Shown: positions 55,200-64,000, counted from the stretch's first letter. The stretch: 64,000 nt of DNA from Terriglobia bacterium (GCA_020073385.1 JAIQFH010000016.1:56672-120671), one strand, 5' to 3'. Program-made: numbers and translations. Notes: generated by a model from the letters alone, not told the origin.

Positions 55200-56285
55200 C
55201 TAACTCGTCTCCTTCGTGGTGATCTCGTACTTGAAGTTGTCTGGATCGAATGGATCGACGCGCCCTTCCGCGGTTTCGGCTTGCGGATACATGAAGTAGA
55301 CAAGCGCCTGTCCAATTGATCCGGGCAGCGCAACATCGTGGGCGTAGTTGTAGCCCATCCAGTTCATTTCCCACGAGCCGAACAGGCGGGTGCGGGCTTT
55401 TGCTACCATCTCGTCGTTCAGCTTTAAGTTACCCGGCGGTTCTTCCAAGACGACCTTGCGCACATCGGCGGGATCGACCGGAACCCATCCGTATTGATTG
55501 AGATAGACCTCGGCGCGGCAATGCTGACCCTTGGTCGCCTTGTCCGTGGCTATGCCAAGACTTTTGTAGTCAAACTCGGATTTCGCAATACGGAGGCCAT
55601 AAATGTGACGCGAGGGCAAGCCGGCGGCGCGTGCGAGGCCGACGTAGAGGGTGTTGAGGTCGGCGCACTTGCCGCCCAGGTCTCCGGACTCCAGCATGAA
55701 GCGAATGTCACCGCGCCCACAGCCGCGAACCTTGGGATCGCGGAATGTGTTCTCCACGACCCAATCGTAGATAGCGCGCGCCTTGTCGATGTCGGTGGCA
55801 GCACCCTTCGTGGCCTTGTCAGCAGTTTCCTTCACAATTCCGTCTGTGGGTACGTACTTGCTGGGCCGGAGGAAATATTCGAGCTCAGTCCGAGAGGCGT
55901 GCGTGGGATGTACTGCGGCCAGGTCGACGGCGTAATCCTTCAGCGATACACGACTAGTCAGGGTGAGACTCGGTTTTACGTGTTCGGGATAGATCGCGGT
56001 CACAATTCCAAGCGAATCCTGCGTGCTCTCGGTGAGGTTGGCGGTGCCGCCCTCGGCGCTGAACTTATTGGAGAGCGTCTTTTGAAATGGCGTGTCCCGG
56101 ATGAGAGCTGCCGGAAGCCATATGTGGGTGGCGCCGGAAGGCTTCAAGACTTCAACGCGGGATGTGACCTCAAAGGTTCGCCAGCCGCTGGATGCCGGGG
56201 TGTCGGCCCACAGTGAAACTGCTTTCGAAAAAGCTAGACCGCCGCACATCGTGGCAGTATGTCGCAGGAATTCGCGTCTCTTCAT
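55200..56285 (-). CDS. Tat-exported transglutaminase-like cysteine peptidase fold protein
   Basis: A 361-aa protein with a Tat signal (KRREFLRHTATMCGGLAF), an N-terminal beta region (about 35-140) and a transglutaminase-like core (about 165-280). The catalytic triad is seen as Cys in GGKCADLNTLYVGLARAAGLPSR, His in KGQHCRAEVYL and Asp in WVPVDPADVRK. These proteins cleave or cross-link peptides, sometimes in cell-wall remodelling. GAGGAGG precedes ATG. It is convergent with the AraC-membrane pair. Confidence 0.88.
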   Translation of the reverse strand: MKRREFLRHTATMCGGLAFSKAVSLWADTPASSGWRTFEVTSRVEVLKPSGATHIWLPAALIRDTPFQKTLSNKFSAEGGTANLTESTQDSLGIVTAIYPEHVKPSLTLTSRVSLKDYAVDLAAVHPTHASRTELEYFLRPSKYVPTDGIVKETADKATKGAATDIDKARAIYDWVVENTFRDPKVRGCGRGDIRFMLESGDLGGKCADLNTLYVGLARAAGLPSRHIYGLRIAKSEFDYKSLGIATDKATKGQHCRAEVYLNQYGWVPVDPADVRKVVLEEPPGNLKLNDEMVAKARTRLFGSWEMNWMGYNYAHDVALPGSIGQALVYFMYPQAETAEGRVDPFDPDNFKYEITTKETS

Positions 56286-56576
56286 AGATTCCTCCTCAAC
56301 GATGATGTTGGTTTGGCTAGGGAAAACTGGAAGTGGAAACGGCCGCCGGGCGTTTTAGAAGAGACGGGTTCAAGTGAAGCCGGGCAATCGAAACCCCACG
56401 TTAAGGAAAGGATATCGCAGGGGCAGAACTAGGCCAAGTGGGGACATGCGAGTTTAACAACGTGTTAACAGGACGCTTGGGGCAAGCGTCCCGGTCGAGC
56501 AGAGTTCTCCGTCTACTAACAACGTTTCTCGTTCACCTGCCAGAGTATTCCTTACGATTGTGGACTGAAGAGTCTA

Positions 56577-56681
56577 GCGTTGCTGCTGCTCTTCATCGGC
56601 ACTCACAACGCCTGGGAGCCGCAACCTATCACGTCTTTGTCTGCGAGGCATAAGCGACAGGACGCTGAGACCAATCGGTGA
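56577..56681 (+). pseudogene. decayed fragment of a paralogue of the membrane protein at 54593
   Basis: About 105 bases closely match 55055-55159 (shared blocks TTGCTGCTGCTCTTC, CACAACGCCTGGGA and CACGTCTTTGT). One base is lost after CCTGGGA and one gained near GTCTGCG, restoring frame, and the end is a matching TGA. Nothing else of the gene is present. It lies in the 461-base gap before the kinase gene, which shows no other gene. Confidence 0.72.
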
Positions 56682-56746
56682 GTCGGCGGATGGATCGCTT
56701 AGTTCGATTGACTTGCCCGAGCAACCTTCCCTAACATGGCAACCGA

Positions 56747-58441
56747 ATGATCGGGCAGACCATTTCGCATTACCACGTTGTCGAAAAGCTGGGGGGCGGC
56801 GGCATGGGCGTGGTGTACAAAGCCGAAGACACGCAACTGGGACGGTTCGTCGCACTCAAATTCCTGCCCGACGACGTCGCCGGCAACCAGCAGGCGTTTG
56901 AGCGCTTTCGACGGGAAGCGCGGGCGGCTTCGGCGCTGAATCATCCCAGCATCTGCACCATTCACGAGATCGGCGAGCACCTGGGGCGTCCGTTCATCGT
57001 GATGGAATTTCTGGATGGCAAGACCCTGAAAGAAGCGATCTTCGGGCGGCCGTTCGAGATGCAGAAGTTGATCGACTTCAGCATCGAGGTCACCGACGCT
57101 CTCGATGCCGCGCATGCCAAAGGCATCGTTCATCGCGACATCAAGCCGGCGAATCTCTTCATCACCGATCGCGGACATGCCAAGGTCCTCGATTTCGGAT
57201 TGGCGAAGATCAATCCGCTGGTGCCGGAGAAGGGCAGTTCGGCGCCCACTGTAACCGAAGAGCATCTGACAAGCGCGGGCAGCACACTGGGAACCGTGGC
57301 CTATATGTCGCCCGAGCAGGCCCTCGGAAAAGAGGTGGACGCGCGTACAGATTTGTTCTCGTTCGGCACCGTGCTGTACGAGGCAGCGACGGGAGTGTTG
57401 CCGTTCCGCGGCGAGACCTCCGCGGCGATTTTCGATGCCATTCTGAACAAGACGCCCGCTGTTCCCATGCGGCTGAATCCGGACGTACCGGCGGAACTCG
57501 AACGCATCATTCGTACGGCTTTGGAAAAGGATCGTGACATTCGCTATCAGAGCGCGGCCGAGATGCGGGCCGACCTGAGGCGACTGAAGCGCGATACCAC
57601 CTCTGGGTCGATGCAGATTACGGCGACGCAGGAGTCGGTGAGCAAGGGAATGCGACGCCCGTGGCTGTGGCCTGTGGTTGCAGTCAGTGTGTTGGTTGTA
57701 GTGGCCCTGGCCTGGTTGGTGATGCCGGTCAGCATCCCGAAGGTAACGGGGACGACCCAGATCACGCACGATGGCTTTCCGGTCGGCGGTATGTTAACCG
57801 ACGGATCCCGCATCTACCTCACGCAGTGGCGCCCCGAGGGACTCGTTCTGGCTCAGGTCGCGGCGGGCGGCGGAGAGACTTCCTCCATTCCGGTTCCCAT
57901 CGAATCTATGGTGCTCTGGGATATCTCTACCGATCATTCGCAACTGCTGGCCGGAAAGTTGGTGGTGACGGGCACGCAGGACGCACCCTTGTGGTCGGTG
58001 CCTCTGCCCGCGGGATCGCCGCGGCGACTGGGGAACATCCTGGCAAGAGGAGGTTCCTGGTCCCGGGATGGACAGAGCCTGGTTTTTGTCACCGGGTCTG
58101 ATCTTTATCTCGCCAAGGCTGATGGCAGTTCTCCACGCCGTCTTCTATCAGTGAAAGGTGTTCCGTTCGGTCCGAGCTTCTCTCCCGATTCACGCCGCAT
58201 CCGCTTCACGCTGACGGATGAGAACAACAGCAGCTCGATTTGGGAAGTTCGTGCGGATGGATCCGGGCTGCACCAGTTGTTTGCAGGATGGCATACCCCG
58301 CCTGAGGAGTGCTGTGGGGCGTGGTCAACGGACGGTATTATTACTTGTTCCAGTATATTACCAGTCGCGAAAGCAACATATTTGCTGTGGCGGAGTCGAC
58401 CGGTATCTTCCCCAAACGGTCGCGCGCCCCTGTGCAATTGA
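56747..58441 (+). CDS. PknB-type Ser/Thr kinase with PD40 propeller, N-terminal part before a frameshift
   Basis: A kinase domain (about 10-275) with intact motifs: Gly-loop [13 protein letters not shown]-binding Lys in FVALKFLP, catalytic loop [16 protein letters not shown] and SPEQ. One membrane helix follows (about 305-328, [21 protein letters not shown]), then PD40/WD-type blades ([27 protein letters not shown]). Near 58334-58336 the frame is lost after AWSTDG; a one-base deletion would explain it, because the propeller continues in another frame to 59361. The final 35 codons here are out of frame. The full-length protein would be about 870 aa. Confidence 0.85.
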   Translation: MIGQTISHYHVVEKLGGGGMGVVYKAEDTQLGRFVALKFLPDDVAGNQQAFERFRREARAASALNHPSICTIHEIGEHLGRPFIVMEFLDGKTLKEAIFGRPFEMQKLIDFSIEVTDALDAAHAKGIVHRDIKPANLFITDRGHAKVLDFGLAKINPLVPEKGSSAPTVTEEHLTSAGSTLGTVAYMSPEQALGKEVDARTDLFSFGTVLYEAATGVLPFRGETSAAIFDAILNKTPAVPMRLNPDVPAELERIIRTALEKDRDIRYQSAAEMRADLRRLKRDTTSGSMQITATQESVSKGMRRPWLWPVVAVSVLVVVALAWLVMPVSIPKVTGTTQITHDGFPVGGMLTDGSRIYLTQWRPEGLVLAQVAAGGGETSSIPVPIESMVLWDISTDHSQLLAGKLVVTGTQDAPLWSVPLPAGSPRRLGNILARGGSWSRDGQSLVFVTGSDLYLAKADGSSPRRLLSVKGVPFGPSFSPDSRRIRFTLTDENNSSSIWEVRADGSGLHQLFAGWHTPPEECCGAWSTDGIITCSSILPVAKATYLLWRSRPVSSPNGRAPLCN

Positions 58442-59361
58442 CGAACGGTCCTCTTCTTTATTCAACCCTTCTGCCCGACCTCTCCGGGAAGAAGCTCTTT
58501 GTGCAGGGCACGCAGCAACGCGGAGAACTGGTGCGTTACGATGCGCGAACCCAGCAGTACCTCCCTTTTCTTGGTGGAGTATCGGCGACTGACGTGGCGT
58601 TTTCGCGGGATGGCCAATGGGTCACCTACGTGTCCGTTCCCGACTGCACGTTGTGGCGCAGCCGGGTGGATGGAAGCGAACGGTTGCAACTGACGTATCC
58701 GCCGATGGCCGCGGCTTTGCCCCGATGGTCGCCGGACGGAACACGCATCGCCTACAGCACCGCGGATTTCGGAAAGCCGTGGAAAATTTTTCTGATTTCC
58801 GCACAGGGAGGGGCGCCGGAGGAACTGCTGCCGGAGAATGCGCACGAGTTGGATGCGACCTGGTCGGCGGACGGAAATCAGATTGCCTTCGGGCGCCTGG
58901 CTACCGGGGATATGAGGGGCGTGAACATTCAGGTCGCGGACGTTAAGAGTCATACCGCGTCGACTCTGCCCGGATCCGATGGATTCTTCTCGCCACGCTG
59001 GTCTCCTGATGGCCGTTACATGGCGGCGATCGGAGTACAAGGGTCAACCAAGCTGATGCTCTACGATTTCCGGGTGAAACAATGGTCTGATTGGTATACG
59101 GAAACGAACAACATCAACTATCAGGAATGGTCGGCTGACAGCCAGCATCTTTCATGGGATAACTTCGGCACAGCCCACCCAGCATGCCGCCGGATCAAAG
59201 TCGGCGAACATCAGGCCCAGGACTTGTTCGCCATAAAGGATCTGCATCGCTATCTTGGGATCTTCGGATCCTGGAGCGGCGAGGCTCCGGATGGTTCGCG
59301 CATCTTCACGCGCGACCTGAGCACGCAGGACGTTTACGCGCTAGACGTGGATCTGCCGTAG
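58309..59361 (+). pseudogene. C-terminal propeller half of the kinase, separated by a frameshift
   Basis: This frame carries the remaining PD40/TolB-like blades of the kinase: ATDVAFSRDGQWVTYVSVP, ALPRWSPDGTRIAYSTA, ATWSADGNQIAFGRL and FSPRWSPDGRYMAAIGV. Homology resumes at [19 protein letters not shown] just after 58336. On its own it has no signal peptide or credible ribosome-binding site, so it would not be made unless the ribosome shifts frame or the indel is an assembly error. Confidence 0.75.
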
Positions 59362-59379
59362 GTGGCGGGCAAACAAGAA

Positions 59380-59411
59380 CCCGGGTCTGGGGGTGAGCAC
59401 CTAGACCCGGG
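59380..59411 (+). terminator. strong hairpin after the kinase gene
   Basis: CCCGGGTCT (59380-59388) pairs perfectly with AGACCCGGG (59403-59411), 18 bases after the stop. No T-run follows. The rest of the gap up to 59705 shows no gene. Confidence 0.65.
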
Positions 59412-59705
59412 CTGGCTGTTCCGCGCGTACGGAGAGGAAATCCGGCGGTCCGGCGATGTGCCAGATCATACCGGCGAGCGGATCACTCACTCTCCTGTGG
59501 GTCACGCCAGACTGTTTTGCGTGGCGCGACCTCGCCTCAGGGAACAGCAATACTGCTGCAGAACTGGGCTGCTGATCAGCGACTTCCGGAGTCTGCCGTC
59601 AAGAGGCTAAAGTCCGGGTCGTTTGACGCTCTTAGCGGCATGCCCGAAGGCGTGCCTTTCAAAACAACTGCTGAATTCGTGCGCTACAAAATCCGAAAAA
59701 GCGTT

Positions 59706-60038
59706 TTACTTCTTCTGCGCTTCGCGAATATAAGAAACGACCATCTTGACCTGGTCAGGCGTAACGCCTTTATTGGCGAACGCATGCGACGCCTTCTTGT
59801 CTTTTCCGCCGTTCGTGATCGCGTCGGTCAGGTCGGCGTCGGACAACTTCTTGGCATCATCGGAAACCAGGCTGGGAATCTTAGCCGCTGGCTTTCCGCC
59901 TAGATCGGCGCCGTGGCAGGCAGCGCACTTGGTTTTGTACACGGTCGCGGCATCCTGCGCCCACGAGAGATTGGGCAGAATCAGGAACAGTGCCAGTGCG
60001 ATCATCATAATGAGAATGACGAGCTTCGTAGTTTTCAT
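59706..60038 (-). CDS. class I cytochrome c, exported
   Basis: A 110-aa protein with signal peptide MKTTKLVILIMMIALALFLILP... and a haem motif CAACH at about residues 38-42 (YKTKCAACHGADL). The C-terminal helix VTPDQVKMVVSYIREAQ is typical. The usual axial Met before that helix is not in its normal place (the region reads KASHAFANKG), so His or another residue may be the sixth ligand. It is divergent from the HemA-like gene, with an FNR/CRP-type palindrome between. Confidence 0.88.
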   Translation of the reverse strand: MKTTKLVILIMMIALALFLILPNLSWAQDAATVYKTKCAACHGADLGGKPAAKIPSLVSDDAKKLSDADLTDAITNGGKDKKASHAFANKGVTPDQVKMVVSYIREAQKK

Positions 60039-60170
60039 GATTGCGTTTTCCTCGTTGCAAATGTCTTGCCAGCTTTGTCCGGGAACGAAGTGAGCGCGCG
60101 GACGAGCCTCAAGACTCGATGAATACCCTCAAACGTCTAGCAGTTTCGATGGAAAGCGTGCAGATGGTCA

Positions 60171-60184
60171 GTGATTGTAATCAC
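60171..60184. promoter_or_regulatory. CRP/FNR-family palindrome between cytochrome c and HemA-like genes
   Basis: GTGATTGTAATCAC is a perfect 6-2-6 palindrome with the same arms as the centre of 34657-34674. It lies 133 bases before the cytochrome c start and about 90 before the HemA-like start, so it could control either or both. Confidence 0.6.
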
Positions 60185-60275
60185 GTCCAGTCGTGATCGC
60201 GGTCGGCCTCTAAGTGGCTGAGGCCGCGGGGGATCGCGCCAAAAAACTCCTGCTGCCGCGTGATATGCCGCAGTG

Positions 60276-61766
60276 ATGGGAAATCAAACACTCGCTTCTT
60301 CTCCCGAAGCAGCGGAAATCCTTGAAAACAAACAATCGCAGCAATTCCTCATGCGGAAACGCATTTGGCACGGCGCTTGCGATTCCAAGGGTGCAACTTG
60401 CGCCGAGGTGTTCGACGTGGAACCTACACTCATGGTTATAGGGCTCAACCACCGAACCGCACCCTTGGCCATGAGAGAGCGATTCTGGATCGGTGAAAAC
60501 CGCCGGTACGAAGTCCTGCGCAAACTGAAGGATGCCGAAGGCGTAGAAGAAGCGCTGGTTCTCTCCACGCGGTGCCGCACGGAATTCCTGGTCTGGGCGA
60601 GCGAGCCGACTCTGGCCGCCAATTCTCTTCTCCAATATCTGACCAACGAGCATGGCCTGAAGCTGAGCGAGTGGGAGCACTTCTACCGGTTGCTGGACGA
60701 TGCCGTTCTAACTCACATTTTCCGCCTGGCCTGCGGTCTCGACTGCCAGATGTTGTGTGGTCCGGATGTGGTGGCAAATCTGACGACTGCTTGGGAGCAG
60801 GCGCGCACCGTGGGCGCGGTGGGACGATCCTTGAACGCGCTGGTAGAGCAGGCGCTTCGAGTGGCAGAGAAAATTCGCAAGGAAAAACGGATCGGTGAAA
60901 CTCCCGTTTGCCTTGCCAGCATGGCCCGGGATGTGGCCAGGCGAGTCTTCGGAACGCTCGAAGGACGCCGAGTCCTTCTATTGGGAACCGGAACTGCCGC
61001 GGAAAATACCGCCCGCTTGATGCTCGAAGACGGCGCCGGATCGGTCGTCTTGATCGATCAGAACGCGAGCTTCGCTCAAGAATCCGCGCAGAAGCTGGGC
61101 GCGACGGTCGCAACCCAGACGGACCGCTGGGGTTGTCTGCTGAAAGCCGATATCGTGATCAGTGCTTCTGGATGTCCGCATTACGTGCTGACGCGTCAGG
61201 AAGCGGAACGAATTGCTGCGGAGCGCAATCGTGTAGCGCTACTCATTCTAGACATCAACCTCCCGCGGGACATCGATCCGGAAGTGCGCCGCGTGGATGG
61301 CATTCTGCTCTATGACCTCGACGGACTGGAGCGGACTGTTCATGGGCCCGGCGCAGAACGTCCGGCGGCGCAGGCTGAGATCGAGAAGATTGTGGCTGCC
61401 GAGGTGCAAGCCTTCCGCAGTCGGATGCAGGCGCAGATGGTGGCTCCCACAGCCGTGGCCTTGCAACAGCGCATGGAAGAAATTTGCCGGCAAGAACTGG
61501 AGTCCTTCGTCAAAGAGCGCGGGCCGTTTACCCGGGAGCAGGATCAATTGCTTCACGCAATCACAGCACAAGTCATTCATAAGATTGCCGGCTCCCTGGC
61601 TCGCGAGCTCAAGGATCTTCCAGAGAAGGAAGAACAGGAGCAGATGACAAGAGCGGTCACGCGACTGTTTCACCTGGAATCGCCGCAACAGGCGCTTGCC
61701 GGCACCAGATCGAAGAGGGACGACGATGAGCGAACAAAACAAACAGCGGTTGCCATCAACTACTAA
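60276..61766 (+). CDS. hemA: divergent glutamyl-tRNA reductase-like protein (HemA paralogue)
   Basis: The protein has the three HemA domains: N-terminal catalytic (about 54-205, MVIGLNHRTAPLAMRERF), NADPH-binding (about 220-365, VLLLGTGTAAENTARLMLEDG, ILDINLPRDIDPEVR) and C-terminal dimerisation helix. But the catalytic motif STCNRxE reads STRCRTE, so the nucleophilic Cys position is Arg and a Cys sits one residue later. The GLDSxxxGEPQIxGQ block reads GLDCQMLCGPDVVANL. Activity as the first haem-pathway enzyme is therefore doubtful. The first 53 residues have no counterpart; ATG 60432 is the family start. It overlaps the TPR gene by 41 bases. Confidence 0.8.
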   Translation: MGNQTLASSPEAAEILENKQSQQFLMRKRIWHGACDSKGATCAEVFDVEPTLMVIGLNHRTAPLAMRERFWIGENRRYEVLRKLKDAEGVEEALVLSTRCRTEFLVWASEPTLAANSLLQYLTNEHGLKLSEWEHFYRLLDDAVLTHIFRLACGLDCQMLCGPDVVANLTTAWEQARTVGAVGRSLNALVEQALRVAEKIRKEKRIGETPVCLASMARDVARRVFGTLEGRRVLLLGTGTAAENTARLMLEDGAGSVVLIDQNASFAQESAQKLGATVATQTDRWGCLLKADIVISASGCPHYVLTRQEAERIAAERNRVALLILDINLPRDIDPEVRRVDGILLYDLDGLERTVHGPGAERPAAQAEIEKIVAAEVQAFRSRMQAQMVAPTAVALQQRMEEICRQELESFVKERGPFTREQDQLLHAITAQVIHKIAGSLARELKDLPEKEEQEQMTRAVTRLFHLESPQQALAGTRSKRDDDERTKQTAVAINY

Positions 61767-62370
61767 TTCCGACACTGCGCCATCATGGACCAGCGTGCAG
61801 GCCTATCTACTGGCTTCATTTTGCCTGGTGCTGGGAGTCGCGTTGGGATATCTGTTTCGAGGATCAGCGTCCTCTGTGCCGCAGGCTACGGCTGCCACGC
61901 AGAGCACGAGTGTTCGGCCGGAGAACACGCGGGCGCAGGCTGCGTTGCAGCAATCGGTGGCTCCACTTTTGGAAGCGGTGAACCGGAATCCCGCCGACTA
62001 CGATGCGCTGGTGAAACTCGGCGACCTCTACTACGACGGGCAGCAATTTCCGAATGCCATCCAATACTACGAGCGGGCGTTGGCGATTCATCCGGAGAAT
62101 CCCGACGTCCGCACCGACCTGGGTACAGCGTACTGGTATTCGGGGAACGCCGACAAAGCGCTCGCAGAGATGGAGACATCTTTGAAATACAAGCCGGGGC
62201 ATCCGCAGACGCTGTTCAATCTCGGCTGGGTCAAGTGGCAGGGCAAGGCTGATGCGAAAGGCGCGGTCGCGGCCTGGCAGAAATTGCTGACAGCCAATCC
62301 CGATTATCCGCAGAAGCAGCAGGTGGAGCAATACATCGCCAAGGCCAAGGAGCACGCCGACCGGGGCTAG
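61726..62370 (+). CDS. membrane-anchored tetratricopeptide repeat protein
   Basis: A 214-aa protein with one membrane helix (about 22-43, LLASFCLVLGVALGYLF) and then TPR units from about 88: NRNPADYDALVKLGDLYYDGQ, AIQYYERALAIHPENPDVRTDLGTAYWYSG and ALAEMETSLKYKPGHPQTLFNLGWVKW. The layout (anchor plus periplasmic TPRs) resembles CcmI/NrfG/CycH proteins, which hold apocytochrome c for haem attachment; the cytochrome and HemA-like neighbours support that idea. GGGACGACG precedes ATG 61726. A terminator follows. Confidence 0.83.
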   Translation: MSEQNKQRLPSTTNSDTAPSWTSVQAYLLASFCLVLGVALGYLFRGSASSVPQATAATQSTSVRPENTRAQAALQQSVAPLLEAVNRNPADYDALVKLGDLYYDGQQFPNAIQYYERALAIHPENPDVRTDLGTAYWYSGNADKALAEMETSLKYKPGHPQTLFNLGWVKWQGKADAKGAVAAWQKLLTANPDYPQKQQVEQYIAKAKEHADRG

Positions 62371-62419
62371 AGATCACGGTATATATAGGCGCCTTTTCAT
62401 ACCCACCTTTTTGGGCGCT

Positions 62420-62452
62420 CCTGGGCTTCCGCAAGGGAGCCCGGGTTTTTTA
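62420..62452 (+). terminator. rho-independent terminator after the TPR gene
   Basis: CCTGGGCT (62420-62427) pairs with AGCCCGGG (62438-62445), with one G-T pair, followed at once by TTTTTT (62446-62451). Confidence 0.9.
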
Positions 62453-62570
62453 ATGTAGAGACAAATTTTCGATACGCAGATGCTGAACTCGCAGCCGCTT
62501 TGTCCGGCAGCACGTTGCGCCGGGACAACTGCAACGATTCCATGTCCTGATTAGTCCGCGAGGAGTTCGG

Positions 62571-64000
62571 TTACCCGGAAGCGTTCTCTGACGGAACCGA
62601 GTCCGTCGATTCTTCCTCGCCCACTGGCACCAGTTCGAACTTCTTTAGCTTGTAGCGCAACGCGTCGCGGCTGATGTCGAGCAAGCGGGCGGCCTGGGTC
62701 TGATTGCCATTCGCTTGGCGCATGGCAAGTTCGACCATGGCGCGCTCGACTTCTTCCAATGACGTTCCTTCTTCGGGGATATAGAGGCGCGGCAGCACGC
62801 GGCCGTTGGGAAGATGTTTGCCGCCTCCATCGGTGCCTGGTGCGCTGCTTGCCTCAAATGCCGTCAAGCCGCTGCGGGCGGCTTGTCCAACGGCGAATGG
62901 CAGGTACGCCGGACGGAGAATCGGTTCGTCCTCCAAAATCATCGCGCGCTCGATGGAGTTCTTCAGTTCCCGCACATTTCCCGGCCAGTTGTGGGCCAGC
63001 AACAGGCGGCGCGTTTCCTGGCTGATGCCGCGAACGGATTTCTTGAACTTGCGGTTATACCAGTCGATGAAGAAATCGACGAGCGGCAGAATGTCTTCGG
63101 TGCGTTCGCGCAATGGCGGAATGAAGATGGCGATAATCGCAAGTCGATAATAGAGATCCTGGCGGAAGTGGCCTTCGCGGACGGCCTTTTCCAGGTCACG
63201 ATTTGAGGCGGCCACGACGCGCACATCGACTTGCATGTCGCGCACACCCCCGATGCGCCGGATCACCTGGTCTTCAAGCACGCGCAGCAGTTTGGCTTGC
63301 AGCAACGGCGAGAGTTCACCGATCTCATCAAGGAAGAGCGTGCCGCCGTCGGCCGTTTCAAACAAGCCCTTCTTCATAGCCTTGGCGTCGGTGAAGGCGC
63401 CTTTTTCGTGCCCGAAGAGTTCGGCTTCCATCAGCGTTTCGGGAATAGCCGAGCAGTTGATGGCGACGAACGGACCATTCTGGCGTGAACTCTCGTAGTG
63501 AATCGTCTTGGCGATGAGGTCTTTGCCGGTGCCGCTCTCGCCCTGAATCAGAATGGTCGTGGCCTCGCTAGCCGCGACTTTCTGGACAAAGCTCATCAGC
63601 TCGGCGCTCTTCGGCGAAACGGCGACGACTTCGTGATATCCGGTGTGGCGGCGGACCTGGCCGCGAAGCGATTGCACCTCGGTGCGGAGGCGCGTGGCCT
63701 CGAGCGCATTCTGAATAGTGACGCGTAACTCCTCGAAATCGAGCGGCTTGCCGACGAAATCATAAGCCCCGAGTTTAAGTGCGTTCTTGACGTCATCGAG
63801 CTGGGGATCGGCCGTGATCATGATGACGGGCGGAGCGTCGGAGGCCTTCTTGATCTGCTCCAGAACCTGGATGCCGTTCATGTCGGGCATGCGGACGTCG
63901 AGCAGGACGAGGTCGGGAGACTCCTGTTGCGCGAGGCGCAGGCCGGGTTCTCCCGCGGCGGCCTCGGTGACTTGATACCCCCACTCTTCGCATTTCTGGC
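62571..64000 (-). CDS. NtrC-family sigma54-dependent response regulator, 5' end outside window
   Basis: The frame stays open to the window edge. The receiver domain carries the phospho-acceptor Asp in PDLVLLDVRMPDMNG and Lys in FVGKPLDFEEL. The AAA+ domain has Walker A GESGTGKD, the sigma54-contacting loop ELFGHEKGAFTDAKA, Walker B LFLDEIGEL, the Arg finger region RQDLYYRL and HNWPGNVREL. The C-terminal Fis-type helix-turn-helix (GNQTQAARLLDISRDALRYKL) binds DNA. No partner kinase is in view. It activates sigma54 promoters elsewhere; none was recognised with confidence here. Confidence 0.95.
   Translation of the reverse strand, partial: QKCEEWGYQVTEAAAGEPGLRLAQQESPDLVLLDVRMPDMNGIQVLEQIKKASDAPPVIMITADPQLDDVKNALKLGAYDFVGKPLDFEELRVTIQNALEATRLRTEVQSLRGQVRRHTGYHEVVAVSPKSAELMSFVQKVAASEATTILIQGESGTGKDLIAKTIHYESSRQNGPFVAINCSAIPETLMEAELFGHEKGAFTDAKAMKKGLFETADGGTLFLDEIGELSPLLQAKLLRVLEDQVIRRIGGVRDMQVDVRVVAASNRDLEKAVREGHFRQDLYYRLAIIAIFIPPLRERTEDILPLVDFFIDWYNRKFKKSVRGISQETRRLLLAHNWPGNVRELKNSIERAMILEDEPILRPAYLPFAVGQAARSGLTAFEASSAPGTDGGGKHLPNGRVLPRLYIPEEGTSLEEVERAMVELAMRQANGNQTQAARLLDISRDALRYKLKKFELVPVGEEESTDSVPSENASG

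Overview
The window looks like a chromosomal segment of an Acidobacteriota bacterium (Terriglobia/Koribacter-like). The basis is gene content rather than a marker gene: a PknB-type kinase fused to a PD40 beta-propeller, a DUF3471-type serine hydrolase, many twin-arginine secreted enzymes, a two-subunit IorAB-type molybdenum hydroxylase, a divergent HemA-like protein, moderately high GC, and many small intergenic hairpins. No rRNA, tRNA, CRISPR array, transposase or phage gene was seen. Both ends cut genes (rlmN on the left, an NtrC-type regulator on the right).

Layout. 1-5.3 kb: rlmN 3' end, a membrane histidine kinase with a degraded ATP-binding domain, a divergent NarL-type kinase/regulator pair, and an orphan Flp-type pilin. 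5.4-13.2 kb: M48 protease and TonB-like protein, nucleotide-sugar dehydrogenase, YdcF and FecR proteins, lysS. 13.5-19.2 kb: a sulfur locus on the minus strand, with an SsuABC-like transporter, a porin, a truncated SorA-like sulfite dehydrogenase and an intact SorB-like cytochrome. 19.4-33.5 kb: PP2C phosphatase, CocE hydrolase, APC permease, serine hydrolase, MBL hydrolase, nicotinamidase-like enzyme, SIS-domain protein, glyoxalase-fold protein and a Tat-exported aldo/keto reductase, mostly single genes. 33.5-39.3 kb: a NirJ/AhbD-like radical SAM protein behind an FNR/CRP-type palindrome, then an unusual ATPase/GNAT-like/winged-helix regulator facing a YdhR-like monooxygenase plus methyltransferase operon whose promoter carries three tandem 11-bp repeats. 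39.5-48 kb: deacetylase, outer-membrane protein, DinB, a 150-bp MITE-like element at the end of a DUF3500 gene, SMP-30-like protein, a Tat-exported barrel-like protein, DUF2891. 48-55.2 kb: aldo/keto reductase, AhpD-like and deazaflavin-reductase-like proteins, IorAB, a toxin-antitoxin pair joined into one frame, an AraC regulator coupled to a membrane protein. 55.2-64 kb: transglutaminase-like protein, a decayed paralogue fragment, a frameshifted kinase-propeller gene, cytochrome c, a HemA-like protein with a displaced catalytic cysteine, a TPR protein and the NtrC-type regulator.

How the genes fit together. The sulfonate transporter, porin and sulfite dehydrogenase remnant suggest a sulfonate-scavenging locus that has lost its terminal oxidation step. 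The two GTGATT-nn-AATCAC palindromes, near the radical SAM gene and between the cytochrome c and HemA-like genes, suggest a redox- or nitrogen-oxide-responsive haem regulon. The most novel candidate is the 35.2-38.8 kb module, where the regulator, the tandem repeats and the two tailoring-type enzymes could form one self-contained small-molecule response. Two single-base frame disruptions lie within 5 kb (53.27 and 58.34 kb), so assembly error must be excluded before either is interpreted.
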